Assembly (NCBI GenBank): GCA_965153455.1
Contig: OZ234501.1
Coordinates: 2,914,001-2,978,000 of the forward strand
DNA: 64,000 nucleotides
From: Sphagnum compactum
Taxonomy: Eukaryota > Bryophyta > Sphagnopsida > Sphagnales
Direction: 5' to 3'
The position numbers and the translations under genes are program-made. The notes beneath the pieces were generated by a model. That model did not search any database and was not told where the DNA came from. It saw only the letters and a list, made by a program, of their open reading frames with translations. Of this stretch, positions 52,601 to 63,410 are shown piece after piece (the first letter of the stretch is position 1; each line of letters starts with the position of its first letter).

Positions 52601-53010
52601 GACGCTTGCATGGACTCTGTGATTACACACCCGCTGCAACCCACCTTCATCGATCGTGCGGCGGAAAAGAGTCTGGTCACCGCCAAGGCCGCCGCCGCCA
52701 AGAAGCACTCCGACAACGACGAGAAGTGTCGCCGCAATGGCCTACGCATGATCGCCATGGCCTGGGAGACGTTTAGCGGCTCCGCCCCCGAGACGCGCAT
52801 CATGATCCGCAAGATCGCCATTTGTCACACCGACAAGCACAACCGACCCCGAGGACAGACCATCTACCAGATCCATCAGCGTCTTTCCGTCGCGCTCCAA
52901 CGCGGCGTTGGGGAGCAGCTGATTGCCTGCGAATGCGCCGGCTGAACTCTGGCCTCGCAGCTGACTCCAGCGACAGTTAGTTTACCTACATCTAAGATCG
53001 GGGCTTTAAA
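49672..53010 (+). mobile_element. Compact GC-rich non-LTR-type retroelement with R2-like domain order, inserted in the hAT element
   Basis: A perfect 13-bp direct repeat AAAGAGAAAGATA lies at 49,659-49,671 and 53,011-53,023, exactly outside the GC-rich segment, as a target-site duplication would. The element starts 8 bp before its ATG (49,680) and ends 65 bp after its terminal TGA (52,943-52,945) with CTTTAAA, no long poly(A) tail and no long terminal repeats. It is far more GC- and CpG-rich than the surrounding DNA; the composition change coincides with the repeat boundaries. One open frame occupies nearly all of it. Confidence 0.85.
49680..52945 (+). pseudogene. Retroelement polyprotein: zinc finger, reverse transcriptase, Cys/His knuckle, endonuclease-like domain; interrupted by stops
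   Basis: Frame runs from ATG 49,680, shifts once between about 50,345 and 50,430, then stays in one frame to TGA 52,945. In-frame stops: TAG at 50,343, 50,693, 51,473, 51,686, 51,899 and 52,157, TAA at 51,176. The N-terminus has a C2H2/BED-like finger (HVCPALAC ... LRSHVQTH). The segment CARVGCTAHALMSCGVAESS and the PKGTALGMDG block precede the RT core: LDLQNA (motif A region), SVDQGNPLAGILFSLTLHAF (motif B), WYLDDGKIIG (motif C, catalytic Asp pair), GLHLQLHKS (motif D). Thumb: KINHLLRTV. C-terminal: CPKCCLHVMDPYGDHAVTC with RHD (zinc knuckle), then KDHPANVLLP and CMDSVITHPLQ (endonuclease-like). Zinc finger, RT, knuckle and endonuclease is the order of R2/NeSL-type elements; clade not determined. 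Not intact as read with the standard code. Confidence 0.85.
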
Positions 53011-53084
53011 AAAGAGAAAGATAAAGAGTGAAGTTTTTAAAGTTGTGCTAGTTTTTTTGTTTGCTAGGGTTGAAAAGCCAAGGC

Positions 53085-55290
53085 CATGGAGGAGCTAGAT
53101 GTTGTTTTCCCCATAGAGCCAGAACAGTATTTTGAAATTTGCACATCTACATCGATGAGTGCTCTAACTGTAAGCACCATGCCAACTACAAATTGCACAA
53201 CCACGGATGCAAATCAACAATGGGCAACATTGGCAAAGCAACGAGACTTTTGAAAGGCTTGGAGCCAGAACGCCACGCCACGACTTGGGCCTTTTTTGCG
53301 CAATAGCTCACCTTCTTTGGAGGTGAGTTTAACTTTTAACTAACCCGAACATTTGAGGTGTTTTTTCTGTGGTCCTATTGCTCCAGGTGTAGGATCTAGA
53401 AAAGGCATCATTGCATACAAGACAACGAATGGGATTTCTGCTCTTTGGAAGCATCTTGAGTTATTGCATTAGCAATTGTGGAATGAGTGGGTTGATCAAG
53501 AAAAGGATGGTCTCAATGCAAAAAAATGACCTTCCACAAAGAGGTCTGGCCCGACACCTTTAAATATTTTAAACTTTTTTTGCTAGTGCTATTCCTTATA
53601 ACAAGGACGACCTTAACCAAAAAACAGTTTGAAGAAGACTTGGCCTTGTTCATAGCCAAGGAATTGGTGCCCCTTGTTCTTTGTTGAGGTTTCATTTTTT
53701 AGGATGCTAATGATGAGGCAAAATCCTTGTGTTATTTTTCCATCTAGGTGAGCTTTGGTGAATGATATCTTGCCTAGGGTGGCAGAACGAACCAAAAAAA
53801 GATTTATATTATCTACTTTTAAATCATGCCATTCTTACAATGTATTGTTTGATCTTTGGATGTCAAAAGCTGGAGTGAATACCTTTGTGATGATCGTGCA
53901 TTTTTTGAACGACAAATGGGAGCCCTATCACATAATAGTTGGTTTTTTGAGACTATAGACACTTTTGGGAATGCCATGGCCCTGAAGGTCAATGATGTGC
54001 TTCCAAAGTATGGGCTCAACGTTCAAGTCATTACATATGTAAAGGATGAAGGGGGTAATCTCAACACCATGACAAATGCATTGAATTATGTTGTTTCTTG
54101 TGAAGCATTGGGCTTGCAAACACCTTTTGTGGGATCATCTTGGGGGCATGCAATGTCAAAGTGCACTCAATATGCTATAGATGATGTTAAGGTTTCTATT
54201 GGACTAACCTTTGTTTCCATCAAAGAAGCCCTGTCCATTTTGCAAAAAACCATAACTTGGACCCAAAAGAATGGGAAGGGGCGGCAAGAATGGCAAAAGT
54301 GCTTGGATAGTGGTGTGCCACCCAGAAAGCTCAAGACTCTAATGAAAATTAGATTTACATCTAATGTCATCTTATTTTAGGAAACTCCAGAATTTAAGAA
54401 CATAATTGCTTTGTGTTATAGTCGACAACAATCATTGGCACTTCAAAATCGTGTGCCAAGCCTTCAAGTTTGGGTTGTAGCTTAAGTTGTTGTAGATATT
54501 TTGGGTCATGTTGTCCAGTTGTGTGTGTTGAACCAAAGTAGGGGGTGCTTGCTTTTTTCTGATGCCCTAATTGCAACAATTCCACTTGTATGCCAAATGT
54601 AGGTGGAGAGCTTAACCCCTGATTTTGGTGAGACCCAAGACTTTGATGGTGAACTCAAAATCTTGAAAGTACGCATGCAAAAATATTTAATAGTCCTTCT
54701 AAAACCCTTCGTCTCATTTTTGTTTGGTTTTCAACCTCGCAAAGCTCATAGCATGTTGGCCCTTATGTTGAATCCTCAGTACAAGGGATTAGGGTTGGTT
54801 ATTGATTACGTTGGTAAGGAATGCGCTCTCCAAATTATAGGAAAATATGATAGATAAGTATTGTTCCCGCTCTTAGTTTGTGCATAAAATGTTTTAAACC
54901 CTAATGATACATGTGAAAGAGCCCTTGGTAGTTCTACATCCCAAAATTCTCAAACAACTAGTTTGTATGATTGCATGGATATGGATGAAGACATGGCTTT
55001 ATTGGTAATCAAATAATAACTAACAATTTTAGGGTCAAGAAGGTCATTGATGATGAATGTAAGGACCCTTTGGCATGGTGGAGAGCCCCAGAGGGGCATT
55101 TCTCCTATGTCGGATTTGTTGCTCGTCAAATCTTGAGAATTGTGGAATCTTAGATTGAAGCAAAAAGAGTCTTCAACATTGCAGGTATCTGTATGAATCT
55201 ATGCCCTTCTAGGTTGGGCACAGAAAATCTTGAGATGCTCATTAACATCTACAAGAATTGACTCGAGGATGCTAGGGTTGGGGGATCTCT
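53085..55290 (+). pseudogene. hAT transposase remnant (BED finger, core, C-terminal dimerisation region)
   Basis: Starts MEELDVVFPIEPEQYFE near 53,085; a frameshift then gives ECSNCKHHANYKLHNHGCK, a BED-finger-like stretch (about 53,140-53,270). The core at 53,755-54,380 reads TFKSCHSYNVLFDLWMSK, VITYVKDEGGNLNTMTNAL, PFVGSSWGHAMSKCTQYA, with a frame change near 53,950. 54,603-54,857 gives HSMLALMLNPQYKGLGLV. The dimerisation block at 55,033-55,270 reads DPLAWWRAPEGHFSYVGFVA, RQILRIVES, IEAKRVFNIAGICMNL and SRLGTENLEMLINIYKN. Stops include TAG at 55,151 (Gln expected) and TGA at 55,259 (Trp expected). Several frameshifts and stops make it inactive. Confidence 0.85.
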
Positions 55291-56219
55291 ATCCATGTAG
55301 TAATTCATGGAGATGGAGGAAACCCTAATGGACGAGAATGAAAAGGTCATTGCATCACTTGGCCTCTTGGAGGTGGATGAAGGCAAAAATAAGGTTTAGG
55401 GTTTAGGTATTTTATTTTATTTTATGTTTTTGCATTTCAATGTTTTTTCTTTTCCAAGTTTTGTGTCACAATTTGTGTTTCTTGATGTATTCTAAATTGT
55501 TTTTGGTGGTTGTAGGTCTTTGGGAACAATGGCCGGAACAAGGATGTTGTTTGTTGCCTTGTGATCAAAAGTTGAATCCTTAAACACCCAAACCCTAGAA
55601 TTGGATGTGATGTAATTTAGACTTTCGACAAGTTTTCAAGTTTTTTTTTTTCTTCCTTGCTACCACTTTGCACTTGAGAAGTTCTCATAGACATGGCAAA
55701 GGTAGGGCCTGCAAGTGCATGAGTTGAAAAAAAAACTTGGAACCAATTGGCAAAAAACAATTTGGTACCAATCCATTCACTTTGATGAATCTTAGCATTT
55801 TAGGTTTTAGTTTTGACTGTTTAGACTTTAAAAATAAGTTCATTATCCTTGAAATTGGCCTTTTCAAGGCTTTGTACTTTGATCCATTTGGATTTCTTTT
55901 AATAAAAATTTGCAATGTTCCTTGTTTCTTTGTTCCGTTGTTTGAAAAAAAAATTCAGTTTTAGGAACCGAAATTAGAATCGCATGTAACCAAGTAATTG
56001 AGGTTAATTAACTGGAACCGAAACCCGCCCCCATTTTGAAATCTGAAAATTAATTGGAACCAAAACCGGACCTCTCTTTAAACAACCAAAACTGGAACCA
56101 AGTCTCGGTTATAAAAATCCATAACTAGAACCAAATCCAAAACTAGTCTCTAGGAATTTGAGGTAACCAAAATCAAAGATTACCTCTAAAACCTAGGAAC
56201 CGCACAACATTGATAAAAA

Positions 56220-59200
56220 GCTACTACAATTTATTTCCTATGCCTTACAAACAACAAAGGAAAAAATATGTTAGGTAAGGTGCTATTTGATTATACAAAT
56301 AATCAAAGCAAGTTTTTATGAACATAAGGTGCTTGCCAAATACACTTTAAAACATTCTTTGATTGCCTTTTGCAATAAGAAATGTGTCTATGATAACCTT
56401 TGGAGGAGTAATAAACAAGCATCTATACATGAAAACCACTATATGTTCCAACGAGTGCAAAGGGAGGACTTTTTTTAATGTTAAAGATTGTGTCTCCTAT
56501 GGAAATTTTACTAAGACCAATGTTCTTTCCTTTGTGGCTAAAAATTGCCAAAAAATGGCCTTGGATGTGAACTTATGACCTAGGAATTTTTTTTAATCAT
56601 TTATTATTGCCAAAGTTAAGGCTTTGAATAACAACATAGTGGCATCCCCTTTCTTGTTAATTTCACCATTGTTGAAACTACTCCCAACTCTAATAAGCTT
56701 TTCATCTCCTCAACTCCATGGACCTTTGTAACCACAAGCCTTTATAACTTGTGGATTTGTAGAATCTCATTGTTGCCTGCATTGTACAATTTGTGTGAAG
56801 ACACTTAACATCTTTTGGTTGCAGCAATGAACTTTAATGGTGAGGATTATGGCATTGGGAAGAGATCGTTGCTTGGATTATGGGGGCTTGCATTGATTAC
56901 AAGAGCTTGTGTTGGAGGATATGTCATGTTGTTCAACAAACAATGCTACAAATTTCCAATCAAATTTTTACAAATTGGGATTCAAATTCCAATATCCAAC
57001 TTTTTCTTGTTATAAATTCAAGGACAAACTCAACCAAGGTGCATTCTATTTTTTAATCTTTCAACTTGTGTGTACAATGTGAGGTTTAAACATTGTGTGT
57101 GTTGTATGTTTCTTTACCATGTCTCATTGAGGTCCTCTATCGATCTCAAAGGACTTTAGGATTAGGCCCATCTTCCTTAACCAAGTTGACATTAATTCTT
57201 AGTTGGCATTTGTTTCTAAAGCTTTCACTATGCTTTTAGAAGACTTAAAAGAGCCTCTAACCTAGGGTGAATTCAAGATTGAGTGCCTCACTTTTTGTGT
57301 CCCATTGCAATTTTGGTAGGGTGTAATGAATTAACATGCCATTAACATGCCATAAAACCATTTATATGCACAATTGGGACTTAGTTTAAGATTCTCAACT
57401 TCAATAAAAAAACTATCTATATAATTTGTGCACAATAAATGTGCACTCATTATGTAGTAATGGATTTTTGAAGTGAAAACATATGGATTGTCCTAACCAT
57501 CTATACTTCCCATACACATGAAATTTTCAATACCATTTTTTGAAAATATATCTTATAGGGATTATTACTATTTAATAGATGAAAGAAAAAAAAACATGGA
57601 TTTGAAAACTTCATTACAAAAGCTTTAACCAAAATATTGATATGAACTTTTGAATGACCAAAATTTAGAACTTATTTTCAAAAGTCTTTACATGGGTCAA
57701 TTTTTGTTGAATTGATGATTTTTTCCTTATAAAATGCATATAAAAAAGATGTCTAAGTGGGTATATTTTCATATGAATTTAATTAACTCATTAACCACCC
57801 GTAGTCTCTCATTTATGTTAATTCAACACAAAATAAAAACTTTTAAAGACTTTTTATTTGTTGAAAATGAACCACTTAACCCTGCATCAACCCCCCATGT
57901 AGTGAAGAAAAAGAAATGTGATCATGAAAGTTTGCAACATTTCTAAAATAAATGGCTTTCCATTGATCCATATATTAAATTTGATGACCTAGTTTTTATG
58001 AATTGAATGTTCATGAAAATTTCACTAACAAAAATTTGCCAATGAGTTGGGCAATAAACCTTAGTTGTGAGGAAATTAACTACCTTGTCATTGAGCTTTT
58101 TGGTTTTAAATATTTTATGAATCAACGATGTTTTATAACAATAACTTATGTTAAACTTGTGTTGAAGTCAAATTTCCCAAAGGTGATAGTTAATGTGAAA
58201 AATTGTTGTGAGAATTTACCAAGTCTTTGGTTTGTGACCTAAAAGTCAAATTCTTGGACCATGAACTTACGGTGGCATTAAGTGCGATCTACCCTAATTT
58301 CTTGGTTGATCACCTTATTTATGTGAAAGATGTTTTCCATTAGCATTTGATTGTCATATTGTGGACCTTCATCACAAACTTGTCCCCTTCATGTATCTAT
58401 GTATTTACAACATTTTAATGATGAGTTCAAGGTTAAATGTTAATCAAATGTTGATAAATTATTGACATATTGTTGTCATGGCATTCTAACACAATGTTTG
58501 ATCATCCTAATGTGTTACAATGCAATCACAACATCATATCAATGATTATATCAACACTCAGTTAACACTTAACCTTGAACACATTATTAAAGTGTTATAA
58601 AAACATTAAACCTTGTAAGGGGCAAGTTTGTGATGTTGCAATGCGCGAAAGGATGGGGTCTTGATTGAAGTTTCTATTTGATGGCTATGCTTTGAATCTC
58701 CATTGTTTTTTTTCATAAATGGTAGCAGTTACAAACAATAAACTAGACATGAAGGAGGATTCTTTTGTGAATCTTGTCATTTGATTATGGGCCAAGATTA
58801 AAATTTCTTCTATCTTCAAACACAAGCTTTCAGAATTTATTAACCTTGTTGAAATTACTTCGGTTCAAGTCTTGGGTTGTGGAAAATGAACCATGCTTCT
58901 CTATAATGGCATTGATGAACAATAAATTAAGAAATCACTTCATTTGCCATTTGGATTTGTGTATTTTATTTTATTTAACACAATAGTTTTACATGATTGA
59001 TAATTCCCCATTTGAAGAGGCCACCACCCATTGGAGGAACACCAAGGCATGATATTGCTTTAATGTTCAAAGGTGGATGATTCGTTTTTTAAGTAATTAA
59101 CTTCTTTTTTTTGCTTTATCCCCTTTTTGATAAGGCAATTTTCTTTTTAAAAATTGTACCCAATTCTATTGATTTGCACACATGTGGAATTTTCATAGGT

Positions 59201-59564
59201 ATAAATTTTGGCCCTTTTTGTTGAAACACACATTGCATAAAATTGGTCATCCTTTTCAATTTTGAAACAAAGGTTGGTGATCACTAAACTCGACCATAAA
59301 ATATCGCAAATAGGGGATGGAATTGTCCATTAAAAGTCCAAAATAAGTCAAAATGGTTAGGTCAACATTAAATCGCTTAATTAATTTGCATGGGGTGACA
59401 CAGGTAAGAGAAAATTGTTTTTTTACATGTTTACAAGTGCTAAAAGGCGTTTGATCTTAGATGCAATTCCCAATGCAAATCTTGAGATAGGTAACCAATG
59501 GATGGTTGCCAATATAGTTGCATTAAATGCAATTTTCTTCCAAATTTCTTTTATGTTTTCTTTG
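56220..59564. other. AT-rich DNA downstream of the nested transposon
   Basis: Many short open frames, none with recognisable domains. Probably old, decayed repeats. No RNA gene seen. Confidence 0.45.
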
Positions 59565-59670
59565 CATTGAAATGGTTTTGTTAAAGGGCTTATACATGTT
59601 CTTTTGGCATTGAAATGGTTTTGTCAAAGGGCTTATACATGTTCTTTTGGCATTGAAATGGTTGTGTAAG
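59565..59670. repeat. Tandem repeat of about 51 bp, two to three copies
   Basis: The unit 'GCATTGAAATGGTTTTGT', 'AAAGGGCTTATACATG', 'TTCTTTTG' occurs twice almost perfectly, then a partial third copy. Confidence 0.85.
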
Positions 59671-61278
59671 AGGTTTATGTCAAAGTCTAGGTATATGTGA
59701 GACAATAGCTTTCAACAAGATTGACATGTTTGTTGGGTCTATAAGGCCAAAGACTTTTGCATCAATCGACAATTCCCGATAACAATTGAACTAAGAACCA
59801 ATCTGCATGCGACAGCTGGAAACATTACCATACTCTATGGATTGTCTTTCTAACTTCTTTGGATAATATGTTGTAAGGGTCAGACTCATTTATGCAAGTG
59901 ACTTGTTTCTAAACACGTCAATTTCTTTCTCAATACCTCACTGGTACAAAGTTATACATACAATTCCGCATTTATAAACCAAAAAAGTTATAAGGATTGG
60001 ACCCCTTGATATGGCTGATGCAGTGTACAATAAAACCTCCTCACGCATGGACCTAACGACCTGCATAAATTGTCCCAAAGAATCTACATAAAGTTTTTGC
60101 TTTGGCTTATGAACTTTGTTGATGAACTAGTGCCCTCCACTGAGGTATGAGGTAGGCAACAAATAGATTTTAGATAATTGCTGGGTGATAACAACTTATC
60201 GAGCTTGGGTGACAACAATTTGGCCCTCTTAAGTTTCAATCCAAACTTTGCACCTGACATAAGTAACTAAATCGTCATCTCCTACAACAGATTTTGCCCG
60301 CTGAAATCAAAGCTACCTGTATACCATGGAAGACTCTAGACATCTCATACAACTTCTTAAGCCTCTTAACAGCAAATCCTCAATTATTGAACTTGTTGAG
60401 TTTAGAGGACCAAGGCAAGGTGTGGAGGCATCTGAAATGTTGTCACCCTCTCCACTAAAGTACAGTAAATTTGCAGTTCTGGGTCACTTTCAAAGGTGCC
60501 ATCAGAAAACAAAGACACATATGACACGATCTAAGGTTTGGATCAACAAGAAAAACCAAATATGAACAACTCTTGTAACTAAAGGTGTATTCAATATACC
60601 CACCTGAGACTAACGGGTGCAAAGGGGGGGAATCTGTGATAATGGTATTTAAATCAAGTCCTGTTTGGAAAGAGAACCCTAATGACCTTCATAGGAACCC
60701 TAAACCCTAATGACCTTCATGGGAAAACTTGTTGACAAAAATTAATTCACAAAGCACATTACTCCTTTTCCTTTTGCAGCAATGTCATGTTTCTAAACCT
60801 CTAACAAAGTCCAGTTGCCATACTGACACTGTTACTTCTACAGTAATTGAAATGCAGGAAATCACTTGCCATGCACGAGCTTCTGTGAAGCTTATACTGA
60901 AAGAGTTTGAACAATAACAACTACAAAGAAATTGCATCAAACAGCACATCTTATTGCCCGCACACTGCAATCAAAGCACAGAACGCCAGACCAGAAATTC
61001 TTTAAGAACAGGAGCAAGAAGTTCAAATTCTCACCTCAGTAGTTCACACTAGATCAGATCCCCCAGAAAGAAAAATTCCCATGGAAACACTTCATGAGCT
61101 CCGGTGCAAAATTGATGATACAACAGAATCCTGGCTTTACAACCAGAATTAGGCAGCCACACAAGAAAGAACAAACAGCAAAAATAATTGACCATGAGGA
61201 AAAAAAATCTCTGGCACTTTCATCCTCAATAATCCATCAACAAAGATGACAAGGTTCGGTTTTTTTGGGCATGTGTAA
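59671..61278. other. Intergenic DNA 3' of the NUP50-like gene
   Basis: Includes a short duplication at 60,676-60,722 ('AACCCTAATGACCTTCATAG/GGGAA'). The last few hundred bases are probably 3' UTR of the NUP50-like gene. No other gene recognised. Confidence 0.45.
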
Positions 61279-63410
61279 TCAAGTGTTGGGTGCATTTGCA
61301 AGGATTGCATCTGCAAGAGACTTCGCCTCACTTTCTGAGCTCAGTTTTATAAGATACATACGGGCTATAGCATTGTTGCCATTTTCACCACCTCCAGGAC
61401 TCTGCATCAATTTTGATCCACACCCCCAAACAGAAGTTGAATCAAGATAAGAAACTACATGGTACTTTTCCTAGCAATTCCCAAAGTCTCTCTGCTGTCT
61501 CCTGAGGTTTGATATCGACAGCTATGCAAATATCTACACACCACATCATCAAATCACTGGAAATTGGGACAAAAGGACACAAGAAAGATGGAAGACACAA
61601 CTGCAAAAATAAGACAACTAACAAAGTGTAACCCATGTTTCCATAACCTGACACAAAAGATAATGTGGAACGTCCCTTTGAACATCAGTTTGCAGAACTG
61701 CTTACTGCAGAATAAAGTATGGTAGAGACAGATGTCTTCTGAATGTTTGCTTTCATATTTGGGTAAAGCATAGCATTCAATAGCACCTTGCCAACCTGCA
61801 ATATACAAAAACATCAAACTTGTTCAATGGAAACTTGCCTTTGCAGTACTACTTTTGCAAAACCTCAAAAGTAATCCCAAGGGACACAAAACCATACATC
61901 TTGACCCTCTTACACTGATGAACTCAACCAATTGATAACAACTGCCAAGCCCTCAACCAGGATAGGTTACAGCAATGGGGGATTTGTTATGGTTTTATTC
62001 TAAAGCATAACAGAAGCAGAAAGAAAATTGGGTGCCCTCAACTCAATCACCTTTTTCCAAGTGTACAACAGCAAATTAAGGAGTAATACAGACCCAAAAA
62101 ACAGACCTAAAACCCCTCTAATTAGTATTAGGATGTCTACATTTTGATTTCTGCTGGGTGGTGAAAAAGCATACATCATTACGAAACACAATGGTAGCTT
62201 TGGCTTCCTTGGAGCCTTGTTTTGTGTCCTCGTTACACCGCAGCGTAAGCTGTCCTATACCCATGTCTTTCCATGGTTTTTCAGCTCCTTTGTCTCCCTG
62301 TCCACACCACAGATTGTCACCATGTTACTAAAGGCTACATATGACTTATGATCAATCAAGAAAAAAACCAACAACGGAAAATTATTCAATACTGCAAAAA
62401 CCTTGTCAAATCCTCATGATTGACTCCAAAGCAAATATCTCTGTAAACACAAGGCTTTCCCAAAAGCAAGCAGCTGTCAAATCTGAACCAAAGATAAATG
62501 CAGTTACAGGTGTTAAAGATTGAGGGCTGTAGAGCATGTTTCATGGGCATGTAATTGATCTATTGCTTAATCAGAACATCAACATCATTGGGTTCAGAAA
62601 TTTGGAATGCCTGGAGCACCTTCAGTGCAGTGTGATCGATCCCAAAACTTCAATCCTTTACAGAAAACATGATTTCCAAATGCAATTATAATAAATTCAA
62701 TTCCATGCAGTATGAGATAACCTACCTTGATGTAAAGTTTTGATTTCACATCATGTATTACTTTGATGCCTGCCTCCTCTGTCCTCTTCAATGAGGGGCT
62801 ACTTGGTTCTTCTATCTCTTCTCCTGGCAAACCAATCGAGAAAGAACATGTTGTGATAATGCCATGAGCAGATGAACATATGAAACAGTCATCATCAGAA
62901 GTCAAATGCAAACCACTACAATGGGAAGAATAGAGGAAATACAAATCTCAGTCATGCACAATGGGTTTGGCAGAGCTTACTGTCATCTGCCTCCTCCACA
63001 GCGGCATGGGCAACAGTAGAGAAAGGTGTGCTTTGTGGCAGAGAGATGCTTAGTGATGGCTGGGGTGTTGGGCTTGAAAAGATTGGAGCTGATGAAGCAA
63101 CTCCAAAAGATGGAAACATGGGTAGAGGTGCTGAAGCTGGCTTGAAGTGGGCAGATCCAAATCCAAGTCCAGAAGACATGCCGTTAAAGCCTGAGTTTGT
63201 TGTCATTGACGGGAAAGAGCTTGTTTGATTCCAGAACCCCCCAGCACCACTTGTGTTGCTCACATTCTGCAGAATGGATGTGACATTCCCTGAAGGCTTT
63301 GCTGTTGTCATTGCAGGTAGGGAGGAGGCTGTGTTTGTTGAGGTGAGTATTCCTGGCATTGATGAACTTGTCTTTGCCTTTACCCAATCCACCACATCTC
63401 TAAAATCTGC
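61279..63410 (-). CDS. NUP50: NUP50-like nucleoporin with RanBP1-type domain, 3' part, five exons; start not found in window
   Basis: NUP50 is a mobile nuclear-basket nucleoporin that binds Ran and importin and helps recycle transport factors. Exons in coding order: 63410-62981, 62823-62726, 62297-62175, 61795-61706, 61401-61279, all GT..AG and in frame. The first visible exon begins DFRDVVDWVKAKTSS and is Ser/Thr/Pro/Phe-rich with scattered GFG, FGS and SFG, as in a degenerate FG linker. The RanBP1-like domain follows: VKSKLYIK, GAEKPWKDMGIGQLTLRC, KEAKATIVFRND, VGKVLLNAMLYPNMK, then NAIARMYLIKLSSESEAKSL, ending ANAPNT. Upstream exons, with the importin-binding N-terminus, must lie beyond 63,410; none was found by eye before 64,000. 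The RanBP1 match is clear; NUP50 identity rather than another Ran-binding protein rests on the linker and C-terminal position of the domain. Confidence 0.85.

Larger units (their letters stand above)
49251..56213 (+). mobile_element. hAT-superfamily DNA transposon, 6963 bp as it stands, decayed, with a retroelement inside
   Basis: The left end TCAATGTTGTGCGG (49,251-49,264) is matched, inverted, by CCGCACAACATTGA (56,200-56,213): a perfect 14-bp terminal inverted repeat. TAAAAA adjoins both ends (49,245-49,250 and 56,214-56,219), a likely target duplication; hAT elements usually make 8 bp, so part may have eroded. Just inside each end lie many GGAACC/GGTTCC-type motifs, as in hAT subterminal regions. 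The transposase remnant is at 53,085-55,290. Without the inserted 3.35 kb the element would be about 3.6 kb, a normal hAT length. Confidence 0.85.
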
